From Maea johnstoni (lineage: Eukaryota; Annelida; Polychaeta; Spionida; Magelonidae), in assembly GCA_963942565.1 (NCBI GenBank), contig OZ012685.1, positions 51,589,326 to 51,653,325 on the forward strand: a stretch of 64,000 nucleotides of DNA. Reading direction: 5' to 3'. Numbering within the stretch: position 1 is the stretch's first letter; each line of letters opens with the position of its first letter. Positions 1-12,730 of the stretch are shown one piece after another. A program made the translations under genes and the position numbers. The notes beneath the pieces are model-generated. The model was given only the letters and a program-made list of their open reading frames with translations. It had not been told where the DNA came from and searched no databases.

Positions 1-103
1 ATGTGGTGTCTATCTTTTTCAACCTAGAAAAGGCATAGGACACCACTTGGAAATATGGAATTATGAAGGATTTACATTGCATGAACCTCAGGGGACGTTT
101 GCC
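1..103 (+). mobile_element. LINE reverse-transcriptase fragment
   Basis: This stretch is a second copy of the reverse-transcriptase segment at about 1757-1860, differing at only a few bases. It covers the motif that reads LEKAYDTTWKYGI in the other copy. It stops abruptly at about 103, where unrelated coding sequence begins, so it is a truncated piece of the same non-LTR element. Confidence 0.8.
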
Positions 104-108
104 CGAAT

Positions 109-1159
109 ATGGATGTTAATATGGACGAGGTACTCAACTATGGGAAATGCCCCATAAGTAAGAGAAGATGTAAAATCTGTGGAGTAATTGAGAGGAACAT
201 GAAACGGCACACTATTTGATCATATTACAAATGTGTGGTGGGGTGTGATTGGCGATGCCACTTGCTGGCAGTGCCAGTCATACCACACCATACAGGAGAT
301 CAGGTATTGTGATGGGTTTTATGTACCACAGAGAGATTTGAGATGTTCAATGGTACGTCACAACGAGTTTTTCAATTACATGAAGGACGACTTAGAATGT
401 TCATCAGATGATGATCTGTTAGAAATTGTCACAAGGGAAGTTCTATGTGACAAAAGCACATCCCCATTCACAACCTCTGAAATTAACTTTATGAGGGCAA
501 TAGATAGGGCTAAGGGATTATCAACCAATCATCTGTACAGCGCACAATACCCAATAAGGCTGATCGAAATTCTCCACTGGAGAACCTTGTCTGAACTGAT
601 GAACTTCTGCAACATGAGAGGTGTCATCTCAAGCGATACAATATCCATGAAGCCACTGCGCTTGGTAGATGGAGATTGCAATACAAGTGAGATTTATAGA
701 ATTAACAATTACCAAGGACCTCTCAGCCAGCTCCCAAATTAAAGAATGTCACCATCCTATGTCTTCCTGTACAAAGTGTTGACAGACATCACTGAACTAT
801 CAGTGTACTTTAGTCTGTGGACTAGACTGATGCTGATGGACAGTGACATCAAAATCTCACTGGGTCTTTTGCCTTGTCTCTCAAACTACTGCTCCTCCAT
901 TTATCTTAATAGAGAAGTAGAGCAAATGATTTCGAATCCATCTGTGGTGGCCATTGGGTCAGTTGGTATAGAATCTAGAATGACCAACACCATGGAAATA
1001 CAAACCTCTGTCTTCATATCCTTTTTGAAGATAGCAGAAAGAACTACAAAAACTTTAAGAATAGCATGCACTGGTGCACATAGCTTGTCTTCACTTAATG
1101 AGGAGTCACTTGGCAAAGACCTAACTAATTCACTACCTAAACTTTGTGGGTACACTTGA
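109..1159 (+). pseudogene. zinc-finger/TatD-like nuclease gene remnant
   Basis: A short frame at 109-222 carries a zinc-finger-like CKICGVIERNMKRH. After a frame change, one frame runs 233-1159 broken by a single TAA at 740-742. Its second half contains VVAIGSVGIES followed about 20 residues later by a helix rich in F, L and A. This resembles the TatD metal-dependent hydrolase pattern VVAIGEIGLDY, in which the Glu is a metal ligand; here it is Ser, so the enzyme would be dead. From memory, proteins joining such a finger to a TatD domain occur in many copies in marine invertebrates; I could not check this. The gene is flanked on both sides by pieces of one LINE. The TatD call rests on one motif and its context. 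Confidence 0.5.
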
Positions 1160-1359
1160 GGAAGCTGAAAACTTCCTAACAGAATTTATATGGTCTCCAA
1201 AATTAAGGTACTGCCCATACAGGTAAGAGCAAAGGATTTCAGAGTTAACACTAAAAACTTCTATGGCATTTAAATGACCACAGCACGGATAGATGGGACA
1301 ACCACTTACATTCCTTTCAGATAATTCCGAACCATACAAACAACCCTTAGCTCAGGACT

Positions 1360-2740
1360 CCCCTTGGCAAAGCCCATGACACAGCTCCTGGCCTAGACCA
1401 AATAGATTACCAGATTTTGAAGCATCTTCTTGAAGCTTCTCTTCAGTACCTTCTTAATGTTTTTAACCATATTTGGGAAACTGGAGAGTTTGCACCATCC
1501 TGGAGAGAAGCCATCATCATACCCATTGCCAAGCCAGGAAAAGACTCCAAAGATCCAAATAATTACCGCCTTATAGCATTGACCAGTTGTGTTTGGAAAA
1601 CTATGGAAAGAATGATAAATGACCGTCTTGTTTAGTTTCTTGAATCTTCTTCACTCATCACGGAAGCCCAAAGTGGCTTCCGGAAAACAAGAAGCACAAT
1701 GGATCACCTTGTGCGCTTTGAAACTTTTGTGAGAGAGGGATATTTAAAAGGGGAACATGTGGTGTCTATCTTTTTGGACCTAGAAAAGGCATATGACACC
1801 ACTTGGAAATATGGAATTACGAAGGATTTACATTGCATGGACCTCAGGGGACGTTTGCCCCTTCATACTCAAAACTTTTTATCTGAAAGGTAATTTCGAG
1901 TCAGAGTAGGGACATCCCTCTCTGACTTTTATGACCAAGAAATGGGAGTTCCTCAGGGAAGCATTTTATCTGTCACCCTTTTTATTGTCAAAATCAACAA
2001 CGTCACCAAATGTATGAGAAATGGTGTGGACAAGTCTCTATTTGTGGGTGACTTTGGTGTCTTCTATCGTTCCAAACACATGCAGGCCATAGACAGTCTA
2101 ACTTCCATTTAACCATTTACCTCATTTTTGGGTTGCATAAAGGCAGTTTAAGAAAAACAGTGTTGTAAATGCACTCAAATCAGTGGCTTTCGCTAAACAG
2201 TACCAAGAGAAAAGAATGTTATTTTACTGGATTCCCAGTCATGTTTGCATTGGGGTTAATGAAAAGGCAGATGCTGCTGCCAAAGCTGGTCTTTTGAGAA
2301 GAGTCACAAATGTTCCAATTCCTTATGGTGATTTGAAAAAACACATCAATGTCCTTTTAAAACGCAAATGGTAGTCTCAGTGGGATGAAGAAGTAGAAAA
2401 CAAACTACATAAGATTCATCCACAGTTGGGTCTTTGGCCTGGAGGTTCTCGAATCATTAGGCATGAGGAGAGTTCGAATTGGTCATACTCATTTGACTCC
2501 AGGCAGCATTTTATCTTATTTCAATGAGATTGGTCTGTTTTACCGATTGTAAAACCTTATAAGAATTTATAGTTTCTTTTGAAACACAGCCTGGTGTATA
2601 GAAAGTATATTTTGAAGTTGTTCATCGTTTTATGATCATTTTTATTCATCTATTGCTTTATTATTGTTTTCAACAATGACAAAGAACTTATTTTACACAG
2701 ATTTTATGGCACTAAATGGCCTTTATGACCCGGCCGCCCA
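1360..2740 (+). mobile_element. decayed LINE, I/Nimb-Jockey type (RT + RNase H)
   Basis: Broken frames encode reverse transcriptase: APGLDQIDYQILKHL near 1390, IPIAKPGKDSKDPNNYR at about 1520-1570, LDLEKAYDTTWKYGI at 1780-1820, and MGVPQGSILS at 1940-1970. A stop replaces Trp at 1633-1635, and the YxDD catalytic box near 2045 has decayed to FVGD. After a deletion near 2105-2160 an RNase H C-terminus follows, with WIPSHV..GVNEKADAAAKAG at about 2230-2300. The tail near 2700-2730 has the 'ggcactaaatggccttt' text common at the 3' end of this group. RT followed by RNase H is typical of the I clade. The 5' half and ORF1 are absent. It is dead. Confidence 0.8.
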
Positions 2741-3130
2741 AGGTACAAAATATGGCAGAATTCAAAACAAAAGTATAAATTTACAGAAAGAACATACTTT
2801 TTACTTAATGTGGTGAATATATTGTCATCCCACATGTTCACTATGGTGCAGTTCAAAGGTGGGCTTTGGCATGGACTTGGATGTGTGTGTACCTCTCTGG
2901 TATTGAGGTTCTTCTCTTAACTTATTTTTAAGGGGAACTTAAGCCTCACATACATATTAGCTTATTTGAAAGTAATACACTTCAAGAATAGGATGCTGTC
3001 ACCCTTTTTCTCTCAGTGATCCCATGAGGGGAGAATTTTGTGTATTGCATCAGCCTGCCATGCAGCCCCTGCTAGCAGCCATGTTCTCCAATTGCTATCA
3101 GCTGTGACTCAATGAATGGCATTGCCACTT
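2741..3130. other. no gene seen
   Basis: This is AT-rich sequence after the LINE tail. I see no splice-bounded exon, terminal repeat or RNA-like structure. Confidence 0.5.
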
Positions 3131-3149
3131 CTGCCCCACTCTCTGAGCA

Positions 3150-3431
3150 TTGAATCATAGACTGCAGTGCTCTTCACAAGAACTCTCTTCGAAATTTGCA
3201 TTAAAACTTGTACCAAACAGGAAAGTGTTGAAATCATGTGCATCAATTGACTGTACAAAAAGACAGGTTAGCAGAGTTAGTTTTCATATATTTCCCGTTG
3301 GTAAAGTCAGACAGAAACAGTGGCTAGCATCACTGAAACGTGTAAATCCACCTGTCCTGAAGCATGCAGTTCTATGTTCAGACCACTTCTCTTTGGCAAC
3401 AACAACAAAAGGAAGTAACAACTCCAATTAA
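3150..3431 (+). pseudogene. THAP-type zinc-finger fragment
   Basis: The frame reads KSCASIDCTKRQ, then SFHIFPVGKVRQKQWL, then VLCSDHF. This is the C2CH layout of a THAP DNA-binding domain: Cys pair, a W in the middle, then CxxH followed by F. THAP domains occur in host regulators and in P-element-like transposases. No transposase or other domain follows: the frame ends about 25 residues after the finger in a low-complexity stretch. It may be an isolated exon or a transposon leftover. The frame has no in-frame ATG close to the domain (the first codon at 3150 is not ATG), so the true start is not visible. Confidence 0.6.
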
Positions 3432-3565
3432 AAGGAAAGGCTACGCAAAGGGTACCGGTAATTAACCTTGTGGCATTACACATCTAGATCCCAGGACACA
3501 GAAATTAGTCAACACAGGAAATATCTATCATTACTTGTATGGGGCGCCGTTTGTAACATCACGAT

Positions 3566-3639
3566 TTCTGTCGACAGAATGTAATTCTGTCACACAGAAT
3601 ACGTATTCTGTGTGACAGAATTACATTCTGTCGACAGAA
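3566..3639. repeat. 74-bp perfect palindrome with nested palindromes
   Basis: The sequence equals its own reverse complement over 74 bp, centred on the CG at 3602-3603. Each arm starts with the 14-bp palindrome TTCTGTCGACAGAA, so palindromes are nested inside a larger one. The text is built almost wholly from ATTCTGT/ACAGAAT words. Outside the arms the symmetry stops at once. Confidence 0.95.
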
Positions 3640-3719
3640 TGTAAATCATAAATGTAAGATTATCACATGACAGGGCTTGATATTGGTGCTATGAGTAAGA
3701 CACAAGTCCTCATGGACTT

Positions 3720-4001
3720 TCATTTCTCCTGTATATACAAACCTTTTAACGCTTTTCTCACATCCTCTGGCAAATGTTCCAATGGCACTAGGTAGGCAGA
3801 CAGAGCTCTTCCTTCAAAGTTAACCGTCTTTGCACTTCCATCAAGTGCTTTTGCAGCTTCCTTCAGTTCTTTGGTCTTAACTTTTAGGGCAGACTGATTT
3901 TGTTCCAGAAGGTTGACCAGCTGTGTCAGCCTCACAGCCACTGTCAGTACTGGCTTGTTCTCCACATCCTTGGACTTGGTCAAACGATAGATGGCATAAA
4001 C
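3720..4001 (-). CDS. unidentified terminal exon, 93 codons
   Basis: On the minus strand a frame opens directly after an acceptor (ttttatcaag at 4011-4002) and runs 93 codons to a TAA at 3720-3722, so it looks like the last exon of a gene. The product is charged and helix-prone: VRLTQLVNLLEQNQSAL, KTKELKEAAKALD, then LPEDVRKALKGLYIQEK at the end. A short coiled coil is likely. I do not recognise the family. It lies on the same strand as the KDZ remnant (5799-6291) and the two exons near 12.5 kb, but the phases give no proof that they belong together. Codon use is ordinary and there are no internal stops. Confidence 0.45.
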   Translation of the reverse strand, partial: VYAIYRLTKSKDVENKPVLTVAVRLTQLVNLLEQNQSALKVKTKELKEAAKALDGSAKTVNFEGRALSAYLVPLEHLPEDVRKALKGLYIQEK

Positions 4002-4387
4002 CTTGATAAAAAATCAAATTATTAATAACCAGAGAAAGTCCGATACAAGGTGATAGGAGTGGAAAGGAAAGGAATGGGAGGTAGTTTGAAGCTAGTGGGG
4101 CTGGGCGCAACACAGCGCAAAGGTTAGGCAGGAATGGATCCGTGCGCCAAAATATGTAGGCCGGCCCACGGATACATGTCTCAAGGGGAATGGATAGAGA
4201 TGTAATAGTTATGAAATATGAGGAATATGGGTAGTGAGTAAAAGCAAATTAGTGATCGGTTAAATATATAAAACTAAGTTCACCTCGGAAAAGAAAAAAA
4301 GGTCTGATTTGGAAGATATTTGTTACTGAAATACCATGAAGCTGAGAATATGGGGAATTCAAAAACATTAATCAGAATTTGGCCCAC

Positions 4388-5730
4388 TCCTTGCGCTGGG
4401 CATGTTGCCTGCTTTGCCAAAAGTTAGTGGAAGCACTGCCCAAAACAAATTCTGTCAAATTTTCATTCCAAGTTGCACTGAATGTCTCTAGTAAAGCAGA
4501 GTTCGCTTAAGCAAAAGTTGCAAGGTCATTATGTAGATGTATGATATCAAACCAACAATAAACAATATTGATTTGAAAGCTGTCTTTGTAGCTCACACCC
4601 TAGTGACTTAAATATATGTACAATACCATTTTAACACCATCTTCGGAGATAATAAAGATCAAAACAAATTCATCCCATTAAAACATATATACATATTTCT
4701 TAATTTCATAATCTCTTCCCACCAGATTTTCAAATTAAATTCATCATTAAATTGTCCAGTACAATGATCATTCGCTATGCTATTCCTGATCAAATTACTA
4801 GCCCTCTACTCAAGTGTTATGAACACAAAATTAGAACTATGCAAAATAACTTCTGCCATATGCCTGTTGCGCTGGGCATGTTTCCTGCTTTGCATAAAGT
4901 TTTTGAAAGCCCTGCCCAAAAAAGAAATTCTGTCAAGTTTTCTTTTCAAGTTGCACTGATTGTCTCTAGTAAAGCAGAGTTCACTTAGGCACAAGCTGCA
5001 AGGTCGCTATGTAGATGTATGATATCAAACTAACAATAAACAATATTGATTTGAAAGCTGTCTTTGTAGCTCACACCCTAGTGACTTAAATAAATGTACA
5101 ATACCATTTTATCGCCATATTCGAAGATAATCAATATCATAACAAATTCGTCCCATTAAAACATATGTACATATTTCTTAGTTTCATAATCTCTTGGCAC
5201 CAGAATTTCAAATTAAATTGTCCTGTACAATGATCAATTGCTATGCTCATTCTGATCAAATTACTAGCCCCCTACTCAAGTGTTATGAACACAAATATAG
5301 AACTATGCAAAATAACTTCTGCCATTATGCCTGTTGCGCTGGGCATGTTGCCTGCTTTGCCAAAAGTTAGTGGAAGCCCTGCCCAAAACAAATTCTGTCA
5401 AGTTTTCTTTCCAAGTTGCACTGAATGTCTCTAGTAAAGCAGAATTCACTTAAGCACAAGCTGAAAGGTCATTATGTAGATGTATGATATCAAACTAACA
5501 GTTAACAATATTGATTTGAAAGCTGTCTTTGTAGCTCACATCCTAGTGACTTAATAAGTGTACAGTACCGTCTTGGCCCCATCTTCGGAGACTATCAAGA
5601 TAATAACAAATTCATCCCATTTAAACATGTACATATTTCTTAGTCTCATAATCTCTTGTCAACACAATTTCAAATTAAATTGTCCAGTACAATGTTCAAT
5701 TGCTATGCTCATCCTTATCACATTACTAGT
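4388..5730. repeat. tandem repeat, about 470-bp unit, 2.9 copies
   Basis: The words 'ttgcgctgggcatgtt', 'ctctagtaaagcagag', 'tatgtagatgtatgatatcaaac' and 'gaaagctgtctttgtagctcaca' recur in the same order with a period of 468-473 bp (starts near 4391, 4865 and 5333). Copies differ by scattered substitutions. The third copy ends near 5730 inside the unit. The open frames in it are shadows of the repeat. Confidence 0.9.
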
Positions 5731-5798
5731 GATTTTGCCTACTGTAATAAGATGGTTTAGGCAGTATTTTGGGTCTTCTGTCAGTAGTAGATTGACCA

Positions 5799-6291
5799 TC
5801 ATGTCGATTTACTATTCCTCAGTGATGGAAGAAGGGGTTGCTTGTTTCGTCTATAACATCTTGCTGTGTACGCATTCCGGCGTTTAACCATACGGTGAAT
5901 GTAGAACAGGTGGTGAACTTTTGGCATTGAGCATACAATCTTCTTAAACCTACTCAGCCAAACAAATGTCTGTTCACCTGCCTGGGTATTTCTCTTTCCT
6001 TTAAGATCAGTGTACATGCCAAAAATATTATCTGGATGCAGTTCTGTTTAGCATCGTTCATCCACATGGTTTTTAATATGCAAGCCATCAACACACTTGT
6101 TAATTCTGGTCCACATTTCATCAAAGGGTTTTGGTAGGGGTAGACTTGTTTTTAATGCCCGACAGCGTAGCAGTTGGCACATGTTGTCGTAGGCTAACCA
6201 AATCTTGGACCATTCTGGAGGAGATACATCTTTGAGAGTTAGATACAGCCAAGAAAAGATTACGAGCAGCACCTGGCCCACTGATTCACTC
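5799..6291 (-). pseudogene. KDZ-family transposase remnant (3' exon)
   Basis: A minus-strand frame starts right after a good acceptor (ctctttgcag, ending at 6292) and runs through WSKIWLAYDNMCQLLRCRAL, FDEMWTRI..VDGLHIKNH, EQTFVWLSRFKKIVCSMPK and HHLFYIHRMVKRRNAYTARC. The YDN-C, LHIKNH and HHLFYLHRM-type blocks are characteristic of KDZ (Kyakuja-Dileera-Zisupton) transposases as found in animal genomes. One in-frame TAA at 6048-6050 interrupts the exon, after HVDERC. The N-terminal two thirds are missing nearby; the exons at 12352-12730 are a possible source of the upstream part. It is probably inactive. The family call is from recalled motifs, not a search. Confidence 0.65.
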
Positions 6292-7406
6292 CTGCAAAGA
6301 GAATAGGGATTATCTCTGTGAACTGTTGTATACTATAGAACAGGCAGGGAGTTAGACAGGAATTGAAACTCCTTTTTGGACAGGCTTAACATTCTATGAA
6401 AATTTTCAATTTTGATTTTCGGGGGGTAATAACCAAATATTTTCATAACAGACTATCTTCACTGACAGGACTGATGTGTAAATTGTCCATTTTGACACAA
6501 TAAGCTATTACATGTAGTTGGTATGAGGATTTGAAGTAGCTGACTAGCTAAATCTGGCATGCAGAAATTTTCGAAATGTTCTTTTCGACAGGCATTTTTT
6601 AGTTCCTGGCTAAGACCCTGAGAACAGGTACATATCGCATGACAAAGATTGTGCGAAAACATGATTTTTCGTTTTCTTTCGTGAATATTTAAATATGTAA
6701 TATAGGATGTGTCTCTACTCAATAAGTGTATATTCAAATTCGCTAGCGAGCAAGTTCCGCAGTGCCATCTATTGAATCTTACAGTAATAAACAAAAATGC
6801 AATCATTCGGCAGCCATCACTTTTGTTTTATTTTCTGAAGTTATTGAACATATTTTTCGTTGTTTCAGCTTCGACCGTCTAAGGGTGAGATTCACCGACC
6901 GACGCGCCATCACCTACAGTGTTGGATAGCATGACTATATGCACCCAATAGGATGTTCTAGGAACTATTCCGCTGAGCGGCGCTTCACGCCGGATGCGGA
7001 CCAAAGTGGGTCAGCCGGTAAAGCGTGCGCTCTGCCTGGCAGTCACATACATACATGGCAAAAGGAAGCCTTTAAACCACGCGTTTAAAAGTCGCTTATA
7101 AAAACGTTTTACACGCGATTCACTTTCCCCTCTATCTTGGAATAATATGCATGAATTGCTTTTATTCATCTAAGACTACTGGACGGCGCATTTGACTGCT
7201 GGTTCTGAGAAATCAATAGAAACTCCTTAGGCATACTGTATTGGGGTATTCGACAAGGGGACAGTGACATCTAAACTTAAGGTCCATTAAAAGATCATTG
7301 TCAGATCTCCTTTGAAAATCTCAAAAAGTGGGGCCGTATAGGTGGCATCCGAAGTGCCACCTCATACATTTGCATATTTCATGTCTAAAATTGAAAGTTT
7401 ATTATA
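6292..7406. other. no gene seen; GC-richer patch and an element fragment
   Basis: Positions 6330-6430 match, reversed, part of the 'tagccaggat' hAT-like mini-element (see 32822-33129). Positions 6870-7030 are locally CpG-richer, possibly old promoter sequence, but no start codon or TATA box stands out. Confidence 0.4.
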
Positions 7407-7602
7407 CCGTTATGCTGCTGGTGGATAATTTATCCAATACAGGGTGATGTGAAAAATTACTGAAACCCTGGTACATTGGTACTCATCTGAGAGTACACAC
7501 GAGAGCTTACCAATGAATACCGACATGGCAGGGTTCAGATGGTTTTCAAAACTGCATTTTTCTGAGAATGGACGAAAGAAGTCTCAGCATAGAAAGGGTT
7601 AA
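7407..7602 (+). mobile_element. family A TTAA mini-element
   Basis: Copy of a roughly 205-bp element that starts CCCTTATGCTGCTGGTGGC and ends GGAAGGG between TTAA sites. TTAA target duplication with CCCTT ends is the piggyBac signature. Here the left end is mutated and the right end 'gaaaGGGTTAA' is intact. Confidence 0.8.
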
Positions 7603-7918
7603 ACTACATCACCATTAGAATTTTCTCATACCTTGTTTAAGCTTTCATTGTCAGGTCCAATATCCAGAATAAAAAGGGGGGGGGGGGTCACCAGTCATGC
7701 CGTCCATATAGGTGGCGCCAAAGTGGCAAACAAATTTCATTAAGGGATGAGAAATAATGTATAACCAAGTAAGGATATTCTAACATTTTTGATAAACATA
7801 AATATATAGTGGTGCCACAACTACTGACTCTATTAGTGAAATCGTATGATCGATTATTAAACTGTCACTTTTGAAAGAGTCAGTACGGACATAGAGAGAG
7901 GCACACAGACACACACAC

Positions 7919-8042
<124 letters not shown>

Positions 8043-8134
8043 TCATGCATATATACACGAATAATACATCAACAAGCTTGTGTCGCATAGGCTATAGTTT
8101 AGTTTTATGAATGCATGGGTGTGATTAGTTTAAT

Positions 8135-8530
8135 GATATTGAACCTTACTTTATGCAACGATATCTTATTGTGGATGTTCTGTGTTGCACATGTAAGGTT
8201 CAATGCCATCATTTAACTGTAGCAGGGATGGTTTTGCAAAAAAACAATAAACGGAGCCCAATGTCAGGCAGCTTTGTCTTGAAAGTGTCATTAATCAATA
8301 CCAATATGACATGCCTTCTCCCAGCAAATATTCTGGATGATTCGTAATAGAAAAAATATATTCTATTTAGGTTAACAATATATTTGTTGCATTTGCGCTA
8401 ATCCAAAATTTAAAATTACATCCATTCCGTAAATATTTCCGGCCTTTACAAAATCAATATGGTGGACATTTACAACTTATTCAACTCGATCGCTGGTTGG
8501 AAATTGAAAGAAGTCTGATTAAGTCTAATT
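8135..8530 (+). repeat. 400-bp dispersed repeat, copy 1
   Basis: Matches 9075-9470 in direct orientation through shared words such as 'ggatgttctgtgtt', 'aggttcaatgccatcat' and 'gtggacatttacaactt'. No coding frame is shared between the copies. The flank just left of it (8070-8110, 'cgcataggctat') also recurs at 10350-10380, so the (TA)n array may belong to the mobile unit. Confidence 0.75.
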
Positions 8531-9074
8531 TAAACGGCGCTGTCATTAATTAATGACAGCAATACATAGACCTAGACGTCGGTGACTGAAAATAGGGGAA
8601 ATATGTTTTCCAACCCTTTGTACGTGTCCGTAGCATAGCAAAATGCTTCTGACTTGGTTTTTCGTCGAAAGCCTGCTGACCTTAGATAAATAAAAAAAAA
8701 ACAAGTGGATATGATACCAGCCGGTCAACCTCAACAGGCTAGCCTCAGCCAATAGTCTAAAAGTCGAGCTCTGAGCATGCTCAGATGATGCTGGCGCACA
8801 GGGTTCTCTGTAATGTAAATTATACGAGAGCCTTGATTGGTCCTTGTTTCCTCGTAACCCCACCCTGATGCCAGATCAGAAACCCCTATCGTGTCCAACC
8901 CTTCACTATAGCGCATATAATAATTAGTCTCTCGCTACATATCCATACTTTTCTTCGTCTAAGCTGATAATATAGTTTATGGGAGACGACACTAAACCCT
9001 AGTCCCGCTATATAACACAAGAAATCAATACAAGGGTGCTAGCCCGGTTTCAGTACTGAACCAGGGTTATTTCA
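8531..9074. other. no gene seen
   Basis: Sequence between the two 400-bp repeats. Open frames here lack splice context and family motifs. Confidence 0.4.
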
Positions 9075-9470
9075 ATAATAGTGAACCTTTCCATATGCAA
9101 CGACTGAGGATGTTCTGTGTTCCACATTTAAGGTTCAATGCCATCATCTAACTTGATGTTAGCAGGGACGGTTTGCCAAATTGGCATAAAACACATAAAC
9201 GGAACCAATGCTAGGCTTCTTGGTCCTTAAAGTGTCCTTAACTATCATAGTGTATGTCTAGTTCCAGCAAATATGGTGGATATTTTGAAATAAAAACAAT
9301 ACGTACTATTTAGGTTAATAATATACTTGTTGCATTCGCGCTATTCCACATTTCTAATTAAATCCGTTCTGTAAATAATTCCGGCTTTCACAAAAACTTT
9401 ATGCTGGACATTTACAACTTGTCCCGATTGATAGCCGACTGGAGTTGAAAAGAGTCTGATATAGTCCGAG
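9075..9470 (+). repeat. 400-bp dispersed repeat, copy 2
   Basis: Second copy of the repeat at 8135-8530, diverged by many substitutions and short indels. I see no terminal inverted repeats. The 650 bp that follow (9471-10128) hold nothing I can name. Confidence 0.75.
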
Positions 9471-10128
9471 AGTCTGATATAGTTAAGTTTACAAAGTTTT
9501 TGAAATAAACATACTGATGTCCTTAGATGTGTTAAATGCGGTATTGCCATTTTCAAAGGACTGTACTCCATACTCAAAAAATCTTAATCATACAAAATTG
9601 GCACGAATTGATCAATAAAAGAGCATGAAGTTCTTATTAAACATACCGATGCCCTTGGAGTTGTTGATTAGGGGTAAATCGCACTTACGTATCACACAAA
9701 TCAAGAAAATAACCATTTTCCTCAGTTTTTGATTAATTCATGGCTCCCGTTGCCATGGCCACCACTAAAACTACCAAAAAACAACACATGAATGAACTCC
9801 TACGGTTGAGAGCTTGATTCTGATACCCAAATTTGGAATGATGTCACACTGATCTAAAATAAACTATGCAAATTAACGTATAAAACGTGCCAGAGTCATC
9901 CAAGAATGCTGATTATAAGAGGTAGTAACACTGAAAAAATAGCTTGGTATCTGTCATTTTCAGAATTAGTGCCCTGATATTGGGTAGAATTACCGGATAC
10001 ACACTTTAAACAAAAAATGCTTCAATAGGTAACTTTTTCTGGAATTTGCGCCTGACTGATATTTACTCGAAAGGATTTTTGCAATGAGCATGCTGCCACG
10101 CAAATGTTCTTATATACTGGTCGTCTTG

Positions 10129-12350
<2,222 letters not shown>

Positions 12351-12351
12351 C

Positions 12352-12730
12352 CTTGATTAGCCAGGACAGATGTGTCTTTGTCTTTACTGACACTGTATGA
12401 GTGGTCGATCTGGGCTACTGCAGCAACTTCCTCTTGATTAGGTTCTGCATCTTCCCCTGAAAGCAAAATGGAATTGATAAAAACAGGTTCTTAACAGCAA
12501 CAAAATTCCGCTTCTGGAACATCCACACAACAATGATGCAACGTATGGTTAATGAACTTAATAAATGTCAACATACCTATAAACTCCAGGAATTCTCTCA
12601 GTTTTGTAGGTAGGTTAGGGTTCTCCTTCTCCAACATCTCACAGTGTTCCTTGCAGAAGGCTTTACCAGTCGCGGGTTGCTCCATGCAGACACATGGTAA
12701 ATTCAATAACGGCATGTCACCTGAGTTATT
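12352..12730 (-). CDS. two joined exons of a Cys/His-rich protein
   Basis: Minus-strand exon a (12577-12730) lies between acceptor ttatttcag and donor GTATGT. Exon b (12352-12456) lies between acceptor tgctttcag and donor GTTAGT. Exon a ends in phase 1 and exon b continues the frame cleanly: NNSGDMPLLNLPCVCMEQ, GKAFCKEHCEMLEKE, NLPTKLREFLEFIG, then GEDAEPNQEEVAAVAQID. The CxC...FCxEHC cluster looks like a small zinc-binding motif. Such clusters precede the transposase core in KDZ proteins, and the KDZ remnant 6 kb downstream is on the same strand, so this may be the front of that gene. Phases do not allow direct joining to it, so at least one exon would be missing between. Confidence 0.55.

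Noticed and set aside
3150-3431. Intact P-element-like transposase
   Set aside because: Only the THAP finger is present; no transposase core follows on either strand.
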